Below, piece by piece: positions 1-13,975 of a stretch of DNA of 64,000 bases. Source of the DNA: Cruorifilaria tuberocauda (taxonomy: Eukaryota > Nematoda > Chromadorea > Rhabditida > Onchocercidae). The stretch lies in NCBI GenBank assembly GCA_013365365.1, contig JABVXU010000028.1, positions 1 through 64,000 on the forward strand, read 5' to 3'. The translations under genes and the position numbers were made by a program. The notes below the pieces were generated by a model that was not told the origin of the DNA, ran no database searches, and saw nothing but the letters and a program-made list of their open reading frames with translations. Each line of letters opens with the position of its first letter. The stretch's first letter is position 1.

Positions 1-3000
1 CCGCTCGTTTACTGTTCAATAATTGCTAAAATATTAAATTAAATTATATAAATGAATTTGAAAATAACAAAGATAATTCTCATTAAATCATTTTATAGGA
101 ATAATATAAACTTAATAAACATTGGAAAATTTTCTTCGGCAAAAAATTATTAAACCAAAGGAAGAAAACTTAAAATTTTCATATTTCATTTTCTTGATTC
201 ATGTTTATTTTGGAAGTTTTCATTGCTTCAGATATGATAAAGCGTCCATCAACCCATTGCAATTAATTACATCTAATTAATTAACTACATATATATACGA
301 TAATAATAATTTACCTTATTTTCATCAGAAATATTATAGTAAATTGTTGTGGTTGGCAAATTCTGGAATAGTATTTATTAGTAAATTTCCCATTTGATTG
401 CTTCTTCCTCAAATCTTCCATTAAATTTTCTACTTAAAAATAGGATTAAAAGAAAATTAAAGTACAAATGAAATTCGTTATGAGTCTTAAAAAGCATATT
501 TCGACGATTAATATGAATTAATATATAAACTATTGAAGCAGCGGTGGAATGTTTCAATTTTTATTTCTAAATATTTAAATTATTCGTTTTCTTCTGAGAA
601 TAATTTTCAAAAAATGAAATGTACAATTGAATATATAATATCAGAATAGGTAATTTGGAAGAGATGTCATCGCAGAAGACTGGAAATTTTTTCTGTTGAA
701 CTAAATTATCATTTTCAATATACTAAATGCTAATTAGAGTAAGTATAGTAACCTTAGCAAGTATATCCAAGAAATCACGAATAGCAGTGAGATTATTACC
801 AGAAAGATATTTGCCACTTCTTGTTACTTCATCAAATATCGCGTATCGAGTAGCTTTCAATAAATCCGTTTCTGATACGAAATATCTTTGTCGGCATCTG
901 AAAAAAAATCATGCAAATATTTCGGAAAAATTTATTTCTTTTTCCAGAAATTTATTCCGGAAAATCTTTAATGCATTAATAACTTACTTTATAATATCCG
1001 TTTCACAGAGTGATCGATTTTGTATAGTATTTTCTTTAATTTCATTTTTGCTATTTTCATTGATCAGAAATCTTTCCAACTCATTGAACAATAGTCTTCG
1101 CAATCTAAAAAGTTTCATATTTTATTAAATTTCAAGAATCGTTCAACAAAAAAAATTCGAAAAAAGTTCATAGCTATTATTTTATATTTTAGAGAAGAGA
1201 AATTTTTCTAGAAGTCATTTTGAGAGTAAAGAGGAAAAAGTTGGAAAGTTTTTTTCCACTTGGAACATGAAAAATTTAATAATCCTTTGAAAGTAATCAT
1301 GGGATTTTGAAATATTTTTATTGTATTTCGATTAAGTTATAATCTTTATTTACAACAAATAAACTGTTAATTTATTTCAACTATTGGAGTAAACGATGAA
1401 ATTTAGGAAAAACTCTTACTCAGCGACAAGTAACGGTTTCATTTGTTCACGTTTAAAAATTGCCATTGACGGAAAACTTTTGATGTATGAAGTATCGGCA
1501 AGTGAGTGATTGTTTAATGATCGCCGTGCAATCAAACGATCGCTGTATTTGGTCATATCAAGCAGCAACTAAATATTTAAATCAATATTAAATTAAAATT
1601 AGTAATAAAGATTTTTAAAATTAATTTTTAAATTACATAAATGATTATAAAAAAAGATGATTACTGATTTTACAATAAAGTTCAAAACGATTTAATTCTT
1701 CACATAACTATTTTCGCTATTCTACAATGCAACTTATGTTTAATCAAGATTACGTAATACCAACTACGTGTATGTTATTGAACTCTCTAGGTGGTTGATT
1801 AAACTTTGCCTCTAATTATCTACCAAATACAATGAGCTAAATCAAATTTCTTGCTTTTTCAGCAGAAAAATATAAATTTAAAATTCTAAATCTTAGAATG
1901 CCTTCATTTAATAATGTTGCTTAAAACTATTTTGTATTTATCAAAAAAAGAAACTTGATGTGATTAGAAATTATTCTTACCTCAGCACCGATCAGCGATT
2001 CCGTCCCTTCTTCAAAAATTATCACCAACAATGTTATAGATTTATCTATATTGTTCCATAGTTCACTGTATTTTTGAACACTAAAATAATTTTACCGCAA
2101 TTCTGCAAAATTCAAAAATTATATCGAAAAAATTTCTCACTAATATTGGGAGAAGAATGAAATTATTCTTACTTCTCGAGATAATCAAAATTAGGCCACT
2201 TAGGTGGTCTATTTGCGCTGTGATCGAGTAAAATCATTTGAGTGATCAAATCTCGCATTTCACGTACTGATTGTAACGCTTTCATTGGTATCCCATACTT
2301 TGGACTGCTTGAATTTCGTGGAAAATACTGCAGAAGATAACTTTTTCCTTTAAATTCATTCCTTTATTTTTTAAAGATTAATTTTACGCAATGAAAGTAA
2401 TACGTAAGGAAAAATTTTTCACGTAATGAAAGTAATGCCTAACAGGAAATGTCTTCCATCCTAATTTTCTTTTCTATTTTTATATATTTGATATAAGTAT
2501 GCAATTACTCTGTATGACCTCTTGAAAAAAATAATATAAAAAAACCTTAATGTATGGGAAAAATAAAACATCGTTTGTTTGACAAGTAACTTCGTTAAGT
2601 GGATCAGCGCAATTGACGGCAGCTAATCGAACAACTTTATTCCATCTGTGAATATCACGAGCTAACGATTTGTATGTTTGAGCATATGTGCGACAATGTC
2701 CACACCAATCTAAGTAAAACTGAAAAATTACTACTTTGATTTTTTAAAAAAAAAAGTTGAATTATTTTTTAAAAACTGAATTTTTATAAATTTTTAACAA
2801 ATTCCAAAGCAAAAAAATGATAGTAAATAATAAAAGATCCGAATTCTTTACAATGTATATTGTTCTAAGTTAATTTGTTACTGTAATTTAAATAAACTTT
2901 AATGCTATTTTGAATTATAGACAAATAAAATTAGTTTAATTAATTGAGTTTAAATCAATAATGCATCATAATATTTCTGTTATTACTATGCCATGAAATA

Positions 3001-3781
3001 TTCATAACAATTTAAGTTCGTTTTTGTGTAGAAATTTTATGTTTTGGCATCACAGCTTTAGCACTTAAATTCTGCTTACCTTTTATGCCAAAGTTATTTT
3101 GCAAATTGAGTATAAAATTTCGTTTCTTTAACAGAAAGATTACTTAAGTGTTATTGCAATATATGTTTGATCGCTGCGTATCTTATCAAATTCGATATGA
3201 ATTATTTTATCAGTCTGGCAAAAAGCCGAATTAATTAAATGAGTAAATTAGATGAATCTTATTGATTGCGAAAAAGCAAGAAATCCATTTGATCTAATTA
3301 CTTAACAGAGAATTATGAAAATTAAATTTGCAAGACATATAACATTATTTCATTGAATGGTAAAAAATTCGAAAATTTGTTTAATGAAATTACAACGAAA
3401 AACTCTTATAAAATTGATCAGCGATGTTATCACTATGTGATTGTTGAAGTTTTTATCGCGATCTAATTTTCTTCTCAAATTCAACAAAAATTTAATCGAA
3501 TAAAAACTTGCTTCGACAACATAAGCAGCACAATCGTTATCATTATCAGATGATAATGAATGCTTGCAGAAGACTGTATCATTGAAGGTCATATCATCGA
3601 GTTGAATGATTAAATCAATTCTCGGGTCATACAAAGTTGGATTAATTGCGGTAGGTTGCCGACCCAAAAAGGCAAATTCGCTATGTGCGAATTTTCCAAA
3701 ATAATTGAATAATAATACGTAAAAAGTAATCAATAGCAGAAACATTCTAAAAAATTGAAATTTAACTAAAATCAAACGCAT
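1..3781 (-). CDS. QSOX: Quiescin sulfhydryl oxidase (QSOX) homologue, 3' end outside window
   Basis: The family joins a thioredoxin-type redox domain to an Erv/ALR FAD domain and makes disulfides in secreted proteins. Seven exons are seen (3781-3512, 2719-2546, 2327-2173, 2080-1981, 1568-1420, 897-753, 362-315), giving about 347 residues in one frame. The start at 3781 opens a hydrophobic signal peptide. Exon 2 carries the redox motif WCGHC (Cys96, Cys99) followed by the QSOX-like stretches YKSLARDIHRW and RLAAVNCADP. Exons 4-5 resemble the second, redox-inactive thioredoxin domain, and exon 6 resembles the family's helical spacer (FVSETDLLKATRYAIFDEV, then FLDILAK). The Erv domain is not seen and should lie left of position 1. 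Intron 1 appears to use a GC donor (GCAAGT, from 3511). Family assignment is firm; exon 7 is the weakest exon. Confidence 0.9.
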
Positions 3782-4737
3782 TCATAAATTTTTTACAAAA
3801 ACGAAATTATATTTATTAATAACAATAAAAAAGTAATCAATAACAGGAACAGAAATATAAGGAAAATTAATAACTGAAGCAATATTTTAATGCTAAATAA
3901 ATTAAGAAAAAAAAAGTTGCATTAATTGACTTATCGTTTCATTGAAATTCTCTGTCAAAAATTAAAAACTGCAAAAAACAGTTTTTGTAACAAATTAATT
4001 TAATTCTTGTGTACTAAATTAATTTAATTCAGCGAAGTAGTAATAAATTGCGGCAATTTTTGGAATCCAATTATTCCAATTTAAAATATTATTTTTCTTT
4101 TGTATCAAATTGAACTAATTCACTTTAATCGAATAGGAAAACATTATAAGTAAGTGTATTGGAATAACTGAAATAAATCATTATCTCTTATATCAAGGAT
4201 TAATTATATTCTAATTGATTGTTAAACTTAAGAAAAAATGAATAAAATTTTAGTGTGACAATATTTTAAGCATATTCCAGTATTACTCAATATATTATTA
4301 ACATAATTGATTTTATGTGCAGAAAATTTTCGTTTAATTTTAATCGATTGAATTTTGTTTCTTCGTTTGTAACAAGTTTGGATTACTGTTAGCAAATGAA
4401 TTATACTTTCTTTATGGTAAAAAGCTTTTTTCTATTTATTGTAGAATAGTTTCTTATTCATTTAATCATTTAAAAGTTGTGTAAAAATTGTTAAACTACG
4501 GGAAAGTTTTGAAAGTGAGCAACTTTCAATGATTGTATTAAATGAAGTAAAGTGAATGAGAGAAAATTGAATACAGCAAGCTTAAAATACTGTTAATATT
4601 GGATATGATAATGTATTAGCTTTTGAAGTATTAAAGCTTATTAAGTAAATTTGGTAAAATATAGAATCAACAATTAAAGCGCGAAATTTAATGACAAATT
4701 AGATGTAATAATTTTTAGCAGGCTGGAAAGATTAATA

Positions 4738-4800
4738 TTTAATAATAATAAAGATAATAATAATGATAATTAATAATGGTAATAATGATAATAGCAACAA
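4738..4800. repeat. Imperfect AAT/GAT trinucleotide repeat
   Basis: A run of aat, gat and ata triplets with interruptions. It is a simple-sequence tract with no coding meaning visible. Confidence 0.7.
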
Positions 4801-7478
4801 ATAAATGATAATAACGTGGAAAAATGAGATAGTGGTGAAAGTCTGAAGGTAAATCAGAATCGAATTAAAAACAATTACTAATTAAAAACAAAAATAAAAA
4901 AATGGTAGTAACAGGAAAAAATAATATAGCACATCGAAAAGTATACAAATAATAATTTTGCCCACCAACGTAGGAAACTTTTGATTAATGATCGTCCTAA
5001 ATGCTCATATTAGTAGTGCTCGATTTTTTTTCAGACTTGAAAAAAAGAAAAAAGCTATTTGAAGAATTTTCTATCGTAAAAACAAAAGGTTAAACAGAAA
5101 ATTTGGTTGCAGTAGAAGAAAAACAGGAAAGTCGTGAAAATTTTCGCTTTGATTTTATCAGAACCAATTCTCTTCAGTTTTTAGCATCCAGTTATAAATT
5201 TTATTTGAAGCAAAATTGAAATAAATTCCTTTTGAAATAATAAAGCTATTAATGTCAATTTTAAAGTAACACTTAAAGTATTAATAGGTACGACGACAGA
5301 AAATAGCTTTTGGATTAATCTGTAAACAAAAAAAAAGGAGTATAATGAAAACTTTGATATTAATATTTTGATGATGGAATAACTAAAAAATTTCTGATTT
5401 AAATTCCTTAAGTTGATTTCTTAAATTTGGCAGAATAGTAAAAAGAATGAAAAAGCAAATTTTCAATGATCTGATTTTCTAAAATATGTTTTAACTGATT
5501 TTTGATCAATTGAAATAATTTTCTCTTCACAAGCTCTTTATGCTTTCGATCAAAGAAATATTATAAATAATAAATTAAATTTAACATAATGAGAATGTTA
5601 AAATAAGAAAACGCCAAAATAGAAATTTTGTTTTTCTTCAATTTAAAATAATAAGTTTCCTTTTTAGGCTAAAAATTTTAAACATAAGTTTTAATAACAA
5701 AGAGAGAAAATCATTTGTCATTAGGGAAAATTTCAATCTTTCCTACAGTTTATACTAATTAACAATGAAACGATCATTTTAAAAAGAAATATTACTTCAG
5801 GTTTTTCCAAAGAAATAAACTTTTCATCGATCGTTCATAAAAACATTGCAAGTAAATAATAAAAAATTATTACTAAATGAGAATTATGGAAGTAAGAAAG
5901 ATAAAGCAGGTGGTAACAGAATGTGATTACCTTCATTCATCACCGTATTAACAATTGTTGAATTTAATGTGACGTCAAAAGTTCGCAGAAGTAGACTAAA
6001 TGCTATTAAGGAATTATATTACTAATGAAGAAAAACAGTCGCTTAAGTAAGTAAAGCTGTCAGTAAAGTTATAAATTGCTGAAGAAGAGGAAAAGTTCTT
6101 CGATAGAAATTGTGGGAAAAGCTTTTGCATGAATGAAAAGCAATTTGATATCACGAAAGAATAAAAGTATTTCGGAAGATAATTGAGTAATGAAATGATG
6201 GATTGAAGCAATGAATCATTTCCTTATCTTTTTGATTGTTGTACAATCTTCCTTTCTTTTTCTCTTTGTTTTTTGAAGAGATTAAATAAGAATGAATTAG
6301 CTGAACTAAGCTAACTTCATCCATCAAATGTTGCAGTAGCTTCAATGATGGAGATCATGTGAGTTGAACTTTATTTTTTCGTTTCTTTCCGCTTATTTTT
6401 GAATGAGAACAATCGATTTGAGGATAATTTATTAATTTACTGCCAATTCGAGTAAATTAGTGGAATCATTTGCTATTACTTTAACACTTCTACCTTGAAA
6501 TATTCAAATTAAAATATTATTACTTATACAATATCGCTCGTAAAGAAACGAATTACTGCAATTATTCTTAGCTATTTCAGTGTATACCCAAATATTTGAA
6601 AAATTAACAAATTTACTTACCTGTACCAAAAATAATTATTCATTATATTAATCAAGTAATAAATATAATGTACATGAATAATATTCATGCACATTAAGTA
6701 ATATTTAAATTTATATTTTTTTCTTTTTAACAGACAAACGTGAAATATTTTGATTCATTTCATAGATTTATTTTTTAAAAAAACATTTAGGATAATAAAC
6801 AATTAAAATATAAACAATTGTCTTCTGTTCAGAAATCGATATATTTTTCAAAATTAAAAATAAAAACGTCAATTATTGATCGAATTATCTGTTATTCTAT
6901 TAAATCAAAATAATTAAAAATTCGTCAGCTGTCAATTAAAGAAAAACTCGATTTCAAGCGTTTTTATTTTAATTTGGAAAATTTTGATTGCACAATCGTT
7001 AGCTCATCCTTCTATTAAATTAAAGTTATCCAAAAAAAAATTATGAATTAACAATTATCATCTGTTATTCTATTAAATTAAAAAATCTCTAATTCTTAAC
7101 TCACATCCGATTAACCGACAAGTAGGAATTGAGAATTTTCTTTTCTCATATCCAAAGCATTTTCTCAATCAGAATTTATTATTAAAAAGAAGAAGCTATG
7201 GTAAGATGAAATAACTATATAATAAGTATTGCTATAATGATATTTATGTTAAGGAAATTGTTTGGTTGAAAGATAAGATATGTCTTACTATTCCGAGAAA
7301 GCGTTTAAGATTATTATCAGATGATTCTTATCTTATGAGATCTTAGAGAATCGAATATCAGATATGTAATTCTCAGAATCCTGAACTTTATCGTTTCCTT
7401 AACAACTTCCTTAGCATAAATATCAGTAATAGAGGAAATTGTTTTATATCATAAAATAATTTCGGGTTTTCGATACGA

Positions 7479-7500
7479 ACACACACACACATACACACAT
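7479..7500. repeat. Short AC dinucleotide tract
   Basis: Alternating AC interrupted by a single AT step. Confidence 0.8.
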
Positions 7501-10500
7501 CACGCCACGGAATTTGGGTGTGAAGAAGAGATTAACCAAGCAGGAAGTTAACAGAATGAAAAACCGGAATAGTATAATGGAAAAAAACGGATGGATATTA
7601 AATGAATGAAATTAAATAGTAGCTAATCTGAAAATTGTAGAAAATTTTTTATTTTTAAGTGCGAAATGTTTGTTCGTGACAGTACAGCAAAAATTATTAT
7701 GGAATATTTACTAAATTATTAAAGAAATTTAGCTAAAGCTAAATAGTTTTAACGAATTAGCTGCTATAAATGATATGCTTCAGTTTATAATTTATATTAT
7801 GGCAAATTTTCCATGAATTTTTTGCTTTTTCTGTCATTCCTTCCTCAAAAGCAATAATGCTTATCTTGCTGCCATACACAAATTCAATTAAATTATTTAC
7901 AAAGACAACTTGAGATATAATGAAAAGAAGTGTCGGAGAAGTTTCAAAATAAAATAGAAAATCCAGCTAGCACTAAAGTTCTATTAATAATGATTAAAAA
8001 TATAATAATTGGATGGATAATTTTACAGGATCGAATATCGTGACTTCTACAATCAACTATTTTGCTACACATAATTTGTATTTTCAGTAATTGTAAATAT
8101 AGATATTGTTTGCAATCATTTACCTGTCACCAATTTCCCACTATTATATTATTCTTTCCCTTTTCACCTACAATTTCTCCACCAATGGTAATATATTTCG
8201 TGCGCAAAAGAGTAAACTTAACAATACTCGAACAGTTTGTAATGTTTAATTCGTGCGATGTTAATGCAAATAATTAACGTATTCGAGAAATTTCGAACAT
8301 AATTTCACATCAATTTAAACTATTTAGTGTATTTTTGTATCATAGATCGAGAATATTGAAAATGAATAAATTTTGATGGCAAGCAAAATTAATAATGAAT
8401 TGAATGTTTAATCCATACAAATCAAAAATTCCTTACTTAGTAGATTAAGCATCATTATTGCGATTGCCGATTACACCTTGACCTTTTCGATAGATTGCAT
8501 ATTAAATTCCAGAAACGGATTTCTGATATGTATCCTCTCCAAGTAACTAACGACATTTTCAGGTTTTCAAAATAAATATGTCTTTTTATTCAGAAATATT
8601 GTTCACTTATCCATATTACTTTTGGGTTCATTCTGTTGAAGCAAAAATGCTTATAAGTCGATGAACAGCGTCAGTAGTGTTAATTAAGCATTCTGCTATT
8701 GATAGCCAAGCTAGAAATTATACTTGTTTTGGACTTAATTTTCCATCCTAATTTAAATAATTGCTCGAATTAAGTGAAGCAAAAAAAAAAGGAAAGATTG
8801 GATTAAGACGAAAAAAGTTTTGTTTATACTGTAACTCAATGTTAAAAACTTGAATTGAAATATTACTCATTTCTATAATCAATTGATTGCTTCATTAAAG
8901 ACAATAGAAAACTATTTATTATCCGTAATTAATTGTTATAGCTATCGAATTTGTTGAATTTTCATTAAAAACTTCAAATAAAATATAAAATGAAAAACAA
9001 AAAATATTCAAATCATTCAAATTATTAACATTGATAACAAATTAGATGAGAAAGAAAATTTTTCATTTAATTGAAACTTCTCTTTGCTATGCTAGAAATG
9101 CTGCCAACAATGAATAAATTAATTAAACTGGAATGATTACAATTTCTCCCATTTATTATTAATTAATAAATATCCATTATGCATCGTTTTGTAGTTTAGA
9201 TTAAAATTAAATTTGTCCAGAATTCCTGCAATAATCTGAGTACAAATTGTTCGCAAAAAGCTTTTACAAGCTTATTGTTCGTGTGAGAAGAAGAAAAAAT
9301 TTTAAATACAATTTCATTTCTTCTAATTTATACTTAATTTCGCAAGAAATATTTAACAAAAAATTTCTTGAATAAAAATTAATAATTTTTCCACTTATAT
9401 AAGTAAGTTAAGTATTGCTGGCGTTTACATCAAATATTTAATTTCATAATAAATATAATTACTACTGAAGTGCCACATGATTCAATTTCCGGTTCCTAAA
9501 ATATCTTGAAAAAGTTAAAAAATATCTTGCAAATCAAGTCATTTGATTTTTTTACTGTACCCAGTTTATTGAATTATGCTAACTTAAGATAAAATTTACT
9601 ATATAATTAAAAGTTATTTTCGTAAATGTCGGAGGAAAAACTTTACATAAATTAAAATCCTTTGCTAAATACAATTCATAAACGAGCTGAGACTATAAGT
9701 GAAAAGAAATATGGGAAATAAAAATTTTATCGAATGTACTAAATCAAGTTTGAAAAGGATTAACCCACAATTTGAGTAACTGAAAAAGATTTAAATGGAA
9801 AATTTAAGCCGGAATGGAAAGTAATAAAAGAATCAGAGAAGATTTAAATATCATAAAGAATAAAAATATGAAATTAATGCTTCTAAACGGCTAATTAAAT
9901 TGTAATCCGTTAATAATCAGAGAAAATTGTGATGAAAAAGTAATTCACTGATAAGCCGGAAGTAATTGCCGGAATTTAAATAACGACGAATACTGATTGA
10001 CGGGGATAGAAAAGAACATATCTGATGAAAATTATTTAATTGGATATTTTTAATAAAGCGCTGAAAAAAATGAATGAATAAAAATTATTAAAATGCAATA
10101 AAATCTTTTTAATTACACTTTACTTAAATTTTGCAAGTATCGTTAAGTAGGTTAATGTGAAATTAATATCGATTGTTATTTTTATTTTATATAACAAGTG
10201 GATACAAAGAAAGAATCTCTTTGTTGATAATATTAATTTAAATCAGAAAGAATTTTTTTTATTTTTTGAAAGGTTTTCGATATGCAATTTCGATCAAACC
10301 TTTCTTTCTTATTTAATTTATTTAATTATCATTTTTAATTTCTATTCTAATTCTTTGCAAAATTTCAAAAAATACTTTGAGAATAATTCAGCGAATTATT
10401 TGAAATTTCGTTTTGTATATTACATTCCTAATCAAATATAACCTAACAAAATGTAAACGAAGTTTTGATAAGATATTTGAAGAGAGTAGAAATCAAAGGG

Positions 10501-11019
10501 CAAACAATTGTTTGGAAAAATCTAATTTTAATTGATGTAATTTAATTCCGAAAACTTTATGGAAAGGGAAATAGAAGAGATCGTGCAGTTTTCGGAAGAC
10601 AAAGAGGGAAATTGAAGTGGAGTAAATGTGAATGAAATGAAATGGAATGATTTACATTTAATTACTTTTTTTCCCTCAATCCTATAAAAAGTTTTTATCA
10701 ATTATTTATGATAAGAAAACAATTTCAATGATAAAATAACAACTAATTGGAGCATTTTGCAAAATAAATCAATAGCTCAGAAATTTACAGAAGTTTTCAT
10801 CACTGGAAACTAGAAAGTTTAGAAAATACAGTCAAGAAATTTGATTATTTAATAATTTATTAAACGCGTATGAAAAGAAATGAATTATTTGATTTTTTCC
10901 CGGGAGAGATATATATTCAATACAATTCCCGAGGAATGTATTCAATGCATTTGAAGTTATTGTCGAGAAATGTAATTTGATTTGAGAAATCTTTTCTTGC
11001 AAAAGACTTTTTGCGTTTT

Positions 11020-11460
11020 TGAATTATTCGTTCCATATTGTCAAATGTATTAAGTGCTTATCATGTTGCTGCTCCTCTTTATCAATATCAGTATCAGTAC
11101 TATCAACCCTTTTATAATCGCTCCACTGATTTGATTTCGTGTTCAAATAATCGATGCTATTGTCTCCACTGATAGCTCATTCTGATTAATCGAACTGAGT
11201 GAATGTTTGACTTCTTCACGGTCGTGATCACTAGCGTTTCATATCAGTGTTATGTTGACCTTTGTTGACCTTTGTTCAATCCCTTTCACTGCTCTTTTCG
11301 TCTGTGAAATTGATCCTTTCTCTCTTGATCAAGTCGTTCAATGGTACAATTGGTTTAATTTCTCTGTCCGATACTCTTCATCGAACGTATTGTTGCTTGC
11401 CTTAACGAAACACTCTGCTTGTTCACAGTTAAGGCAGTTTTCACAATTTCTCATACACTT
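11020..11460 (-). pseudogene. Coding-like fragments in shifting frames, possible gene remnant
   Basis: On the minus strand several open stretches follow each other in different frames. One starts with a Met at about 11455 and carries a cluster of cysteines (CENCLNCEQAEC). Then come a charged piece (RINFTDEKSSERD), a stretch with DREEVKHSLSSINQNELSVE, and an acidic end (VDSTDTDIDKEEQQHDKH) closed by a stop near 11024. The amino-acid mix is soluble and coding-like, unlike the hydrophobic AT-driven noise around it. The pieces cannot be joined by clear splice sites, so a decayed gene is more likely than an active one. No family is recognised, and chance is possible. Confidence 0.25.
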
Positions 11461-13388
11461 ATCGTTTTCAAATCAATAAATGCACTGGTTCAAAGATCAG
11501 AGTTTGGTACACGTATTAATTCAAAAAATACCACGTCGAGTAATCAAATACCAAACATCTTCAAATGAGTAGTTCCTGTTCTTCACTGATTTAAACTTAA
11601 ACGTGCGTGGGTTAGCTATCGTGAAGATACTATATTAAATAAACTCGCTCTGTTGCTTAATTTATCATCTGTCATTCATTCGTTCATTCGTGTCGAACTT
11701 ATTCTATTTGTTTGTTAACAAGTTTCTAAATGTACTTTTTACTTACAAAACAACAAAAACACAATCAACTTCCAAAACATAAGCCATTTGGTTCATAAAC
11801 TATTTCTGCGATTTACCTGCCGTATCTTTTACATGCATATCAAACACATATAAATTGCTGTTTTTGTCATATGACGGTATTAATTAATTGATTTTTCATA
11901 CACTAAAAAATTATTGAAGAACAAACTTTGACCAACTAAATTTTTATCTCCCATAAATGATGACTAATCTGTCACATCGATAAATTTAGAATTTTTGAAA
12001 TGAGATAAAGTTAAGCATGCTTCATCAGTAAGCAGCAAGAATAATAAATGGAGATCTGAATCTTGCGAATAAAAATGAGTAAACGAAGATAAGACACTCG
12101 TTACAGTTATAAGACACCTAGCAGACAATATAACTTCCAGCTTACCATAACAACCATTCCATTTTTGTGCATTTTCAAAGCGATCATTAAAGTGGTTGAA
12201 GTTTTTGTAAACGGTAAGTGATGATATTGAACAGTTTTTTTGTAGTTAATATAATATTACTGATAATTAAACAGTAGTAAATTTATATAGAAATGCTTCG
12301 ATATAAACGAAACGAAAAATTGGAAAGCAAAATTAAAGTTATGCCAAGAATAGTATTGATTTTATAATTTTTCATCTTAAGTCTAAAGATGAATAGAATT
12401 AGATTCTGCAGAAATCTACAATGGTAATTTATTTGATTTGTCCATAACTGCAAAATGGAGAAAATTTTAGACAATTTTGCATGCGGAAGAATAACTAAAC
12501 CTTATCAAATAATAAACTAATGATGGACGAGATGATCCAACGATAGACATTACAGGTATAACAGGTAATGGGGACCTCTAGATGAATGTAACAACCATGT
12601 GGAAGCAGAGTGGAACAGTTACAGCTGCACTCATTAAAAGCAATTAATTGTCGTGAAGATATTCAAAAACCTTGAATGAACAACCTAATACAAGGCTTAA
12701 AATAACTGAGCAAACTGTTATGTTTGTGAAATCTTTCTCGGAATACAATAACAAACTTATACAATCATCGTTCACATGATTCGCTTTTTTGTTTACAAGA
12801 CATCTTATCGCTATTGTGCTGTTGTTGTTGTTGGAAGACTATCTGTATTACTTCGATATTCGTTTACTTCTAATCATATGACAGAAATCTGAAATGTTAT
12901 CTTTTAGCATAAAAAATTATTCTCAGCTGAGCAAATTAAGTTACACTTCAAATACCATTGCTCAAATAAAGTGAAATTAAATTAAAGGGACAAACAAAAG
13001 GTAAAGTTACACAATTGGAAAGATCCAAAGCAAACGCAATTACCCAGATATTATACCATGTAGTAAATATATTCTTCAAGGTATATATCAATGTGCGTAA
13101 ACGCTTCTATATTAGCATTCCACTATCGGTAATCCACGAAACTGAAAATTGCATACCAATCAAAGCCATGTGCCATAATTGGAAAAGATACCGGTCACAC
13201 CCGAGATTTCTTTAAGATCGTTGCTTCAGAATTCATTTCAATGTAATCCATCAGAGCACGATGAGCTATGCCTCTTCCTATTGAGGACATCATTAGCAAC
13301 TGGAAATCGAAGTGGACTCAGTAAGGATTCGAACGTGAAACGTTCATGTGGTGCATCACGTGACTTACCAATTCGTCACACATGCAAA

Positions 13389-13416
13389 TTACCCGTGCAC
13401 TCCTGCGCACGGGTAA
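13389..13416. repeat. Perfect 10-bp inverted repeat (hairpin)
   Basis: TTACCCGTGC at 13389-13398 pairs with GCACGGGTAA at 13407-13416 across an 8-base loop. It is GC-rich against an AT-rich background. Its function is not known. Confidence 0.6.
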
Positions 13417-13741
13417 ATTAGAGTAAAGCAACTGACGTAAAGTGGCGATTCCCGATCATTTCCAGAACAGTTGAATAACTACTGATAATCGATTAGCATA
13501 AAGTTGTACTTAACTACATCTAACACATAGCTATTTTTTAGAAATCTTACGAAGCAAAATTAACAATTAACAATCGATCGATAATCGATCATCCTTAAGT
13601 TTTTTCAACTTTCTATAAAACATCTTCTCGAAATTAACTGTCGCCAAAAAGTTATCCTTTGCTTCGGAAGGGCCGATTTACGTTTCACAGACAAATATGA
13701 GTGGTAAAGTTTACCCGGTTAGAGTTGACTGACACTAACAA

Positions 13742-13975
13742 TCAGCAGGATGAAATTATTTTACCACTTGAGGATTGATTGTTAATGGTTCGCTTCCCCG
13801 AGGAACCTCGGGAATGTCGAGAGATTGACAGTGAACCCCAACGTAAATAAAACTTTATACCTTGGGCGTTTACGATAGAGTGATTTAGACAATCGATGAT
13901 AATCACGTAGACGTAGAGAAGTGAAAGAAATAAAGACCATCTAGAGGCACCTGCGATGAATCGATAACATATCAT
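13742..13975 (-). CDS. Possible small secreted peptide precursor
   Basis: A 77-codon open frame. After a basic start it has a strong hydrophobic segment (SLFLSLLYVYVIIIDCL, about residues 15-31) and then a plausible signal cleavage near VNAQ. The mature part is short, basic and Ser-rich, and contains GSSGKR, a Gly-dibasic site of the kind used to make amidated peptides. One cysteine sits near the end. It may be an exon of a larger gene, a neuropeptide-like precursor, or chance. The sequence is richer in GC than its surroundings. I recognise no family. Confidence 0.25.
   Translation of the reverse strand: MICYRFIAGASRWSLFLSLLYVYVIIIDCLNHSIVNAQGIKFYLRWGSLSISRHSRGSSGKRTINNQSSSGKIISSC
13797..13812. 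repeat. Short perfect hairpin
   Basis: CCCGAGG and CCTCGGG are separated by two bases. It lies inside the possible secreted peptide frame. Confidence 0.5.

Noticed and set aside
7479..7500. Repeats that might suggest a CRISPR-like array here and at 22.2 and 37.4 kb.
   Set aside because: They are simple dinucleotide tracts without spacers, and the genes are eukaryotic.
10157..10441. A 94-codon plus-strand frame.
   Set aside because: Composition is Phe/Ile/Asn/Tyr-heavy, as expected from random AT-rich DNA, with no motif.
13325..13345. A TTCGAATCC-like tRNA T-loop on the minus strand.
   Set aside because: The flanking five bases do not pair and no acceptor or anticodon stem fits around it.
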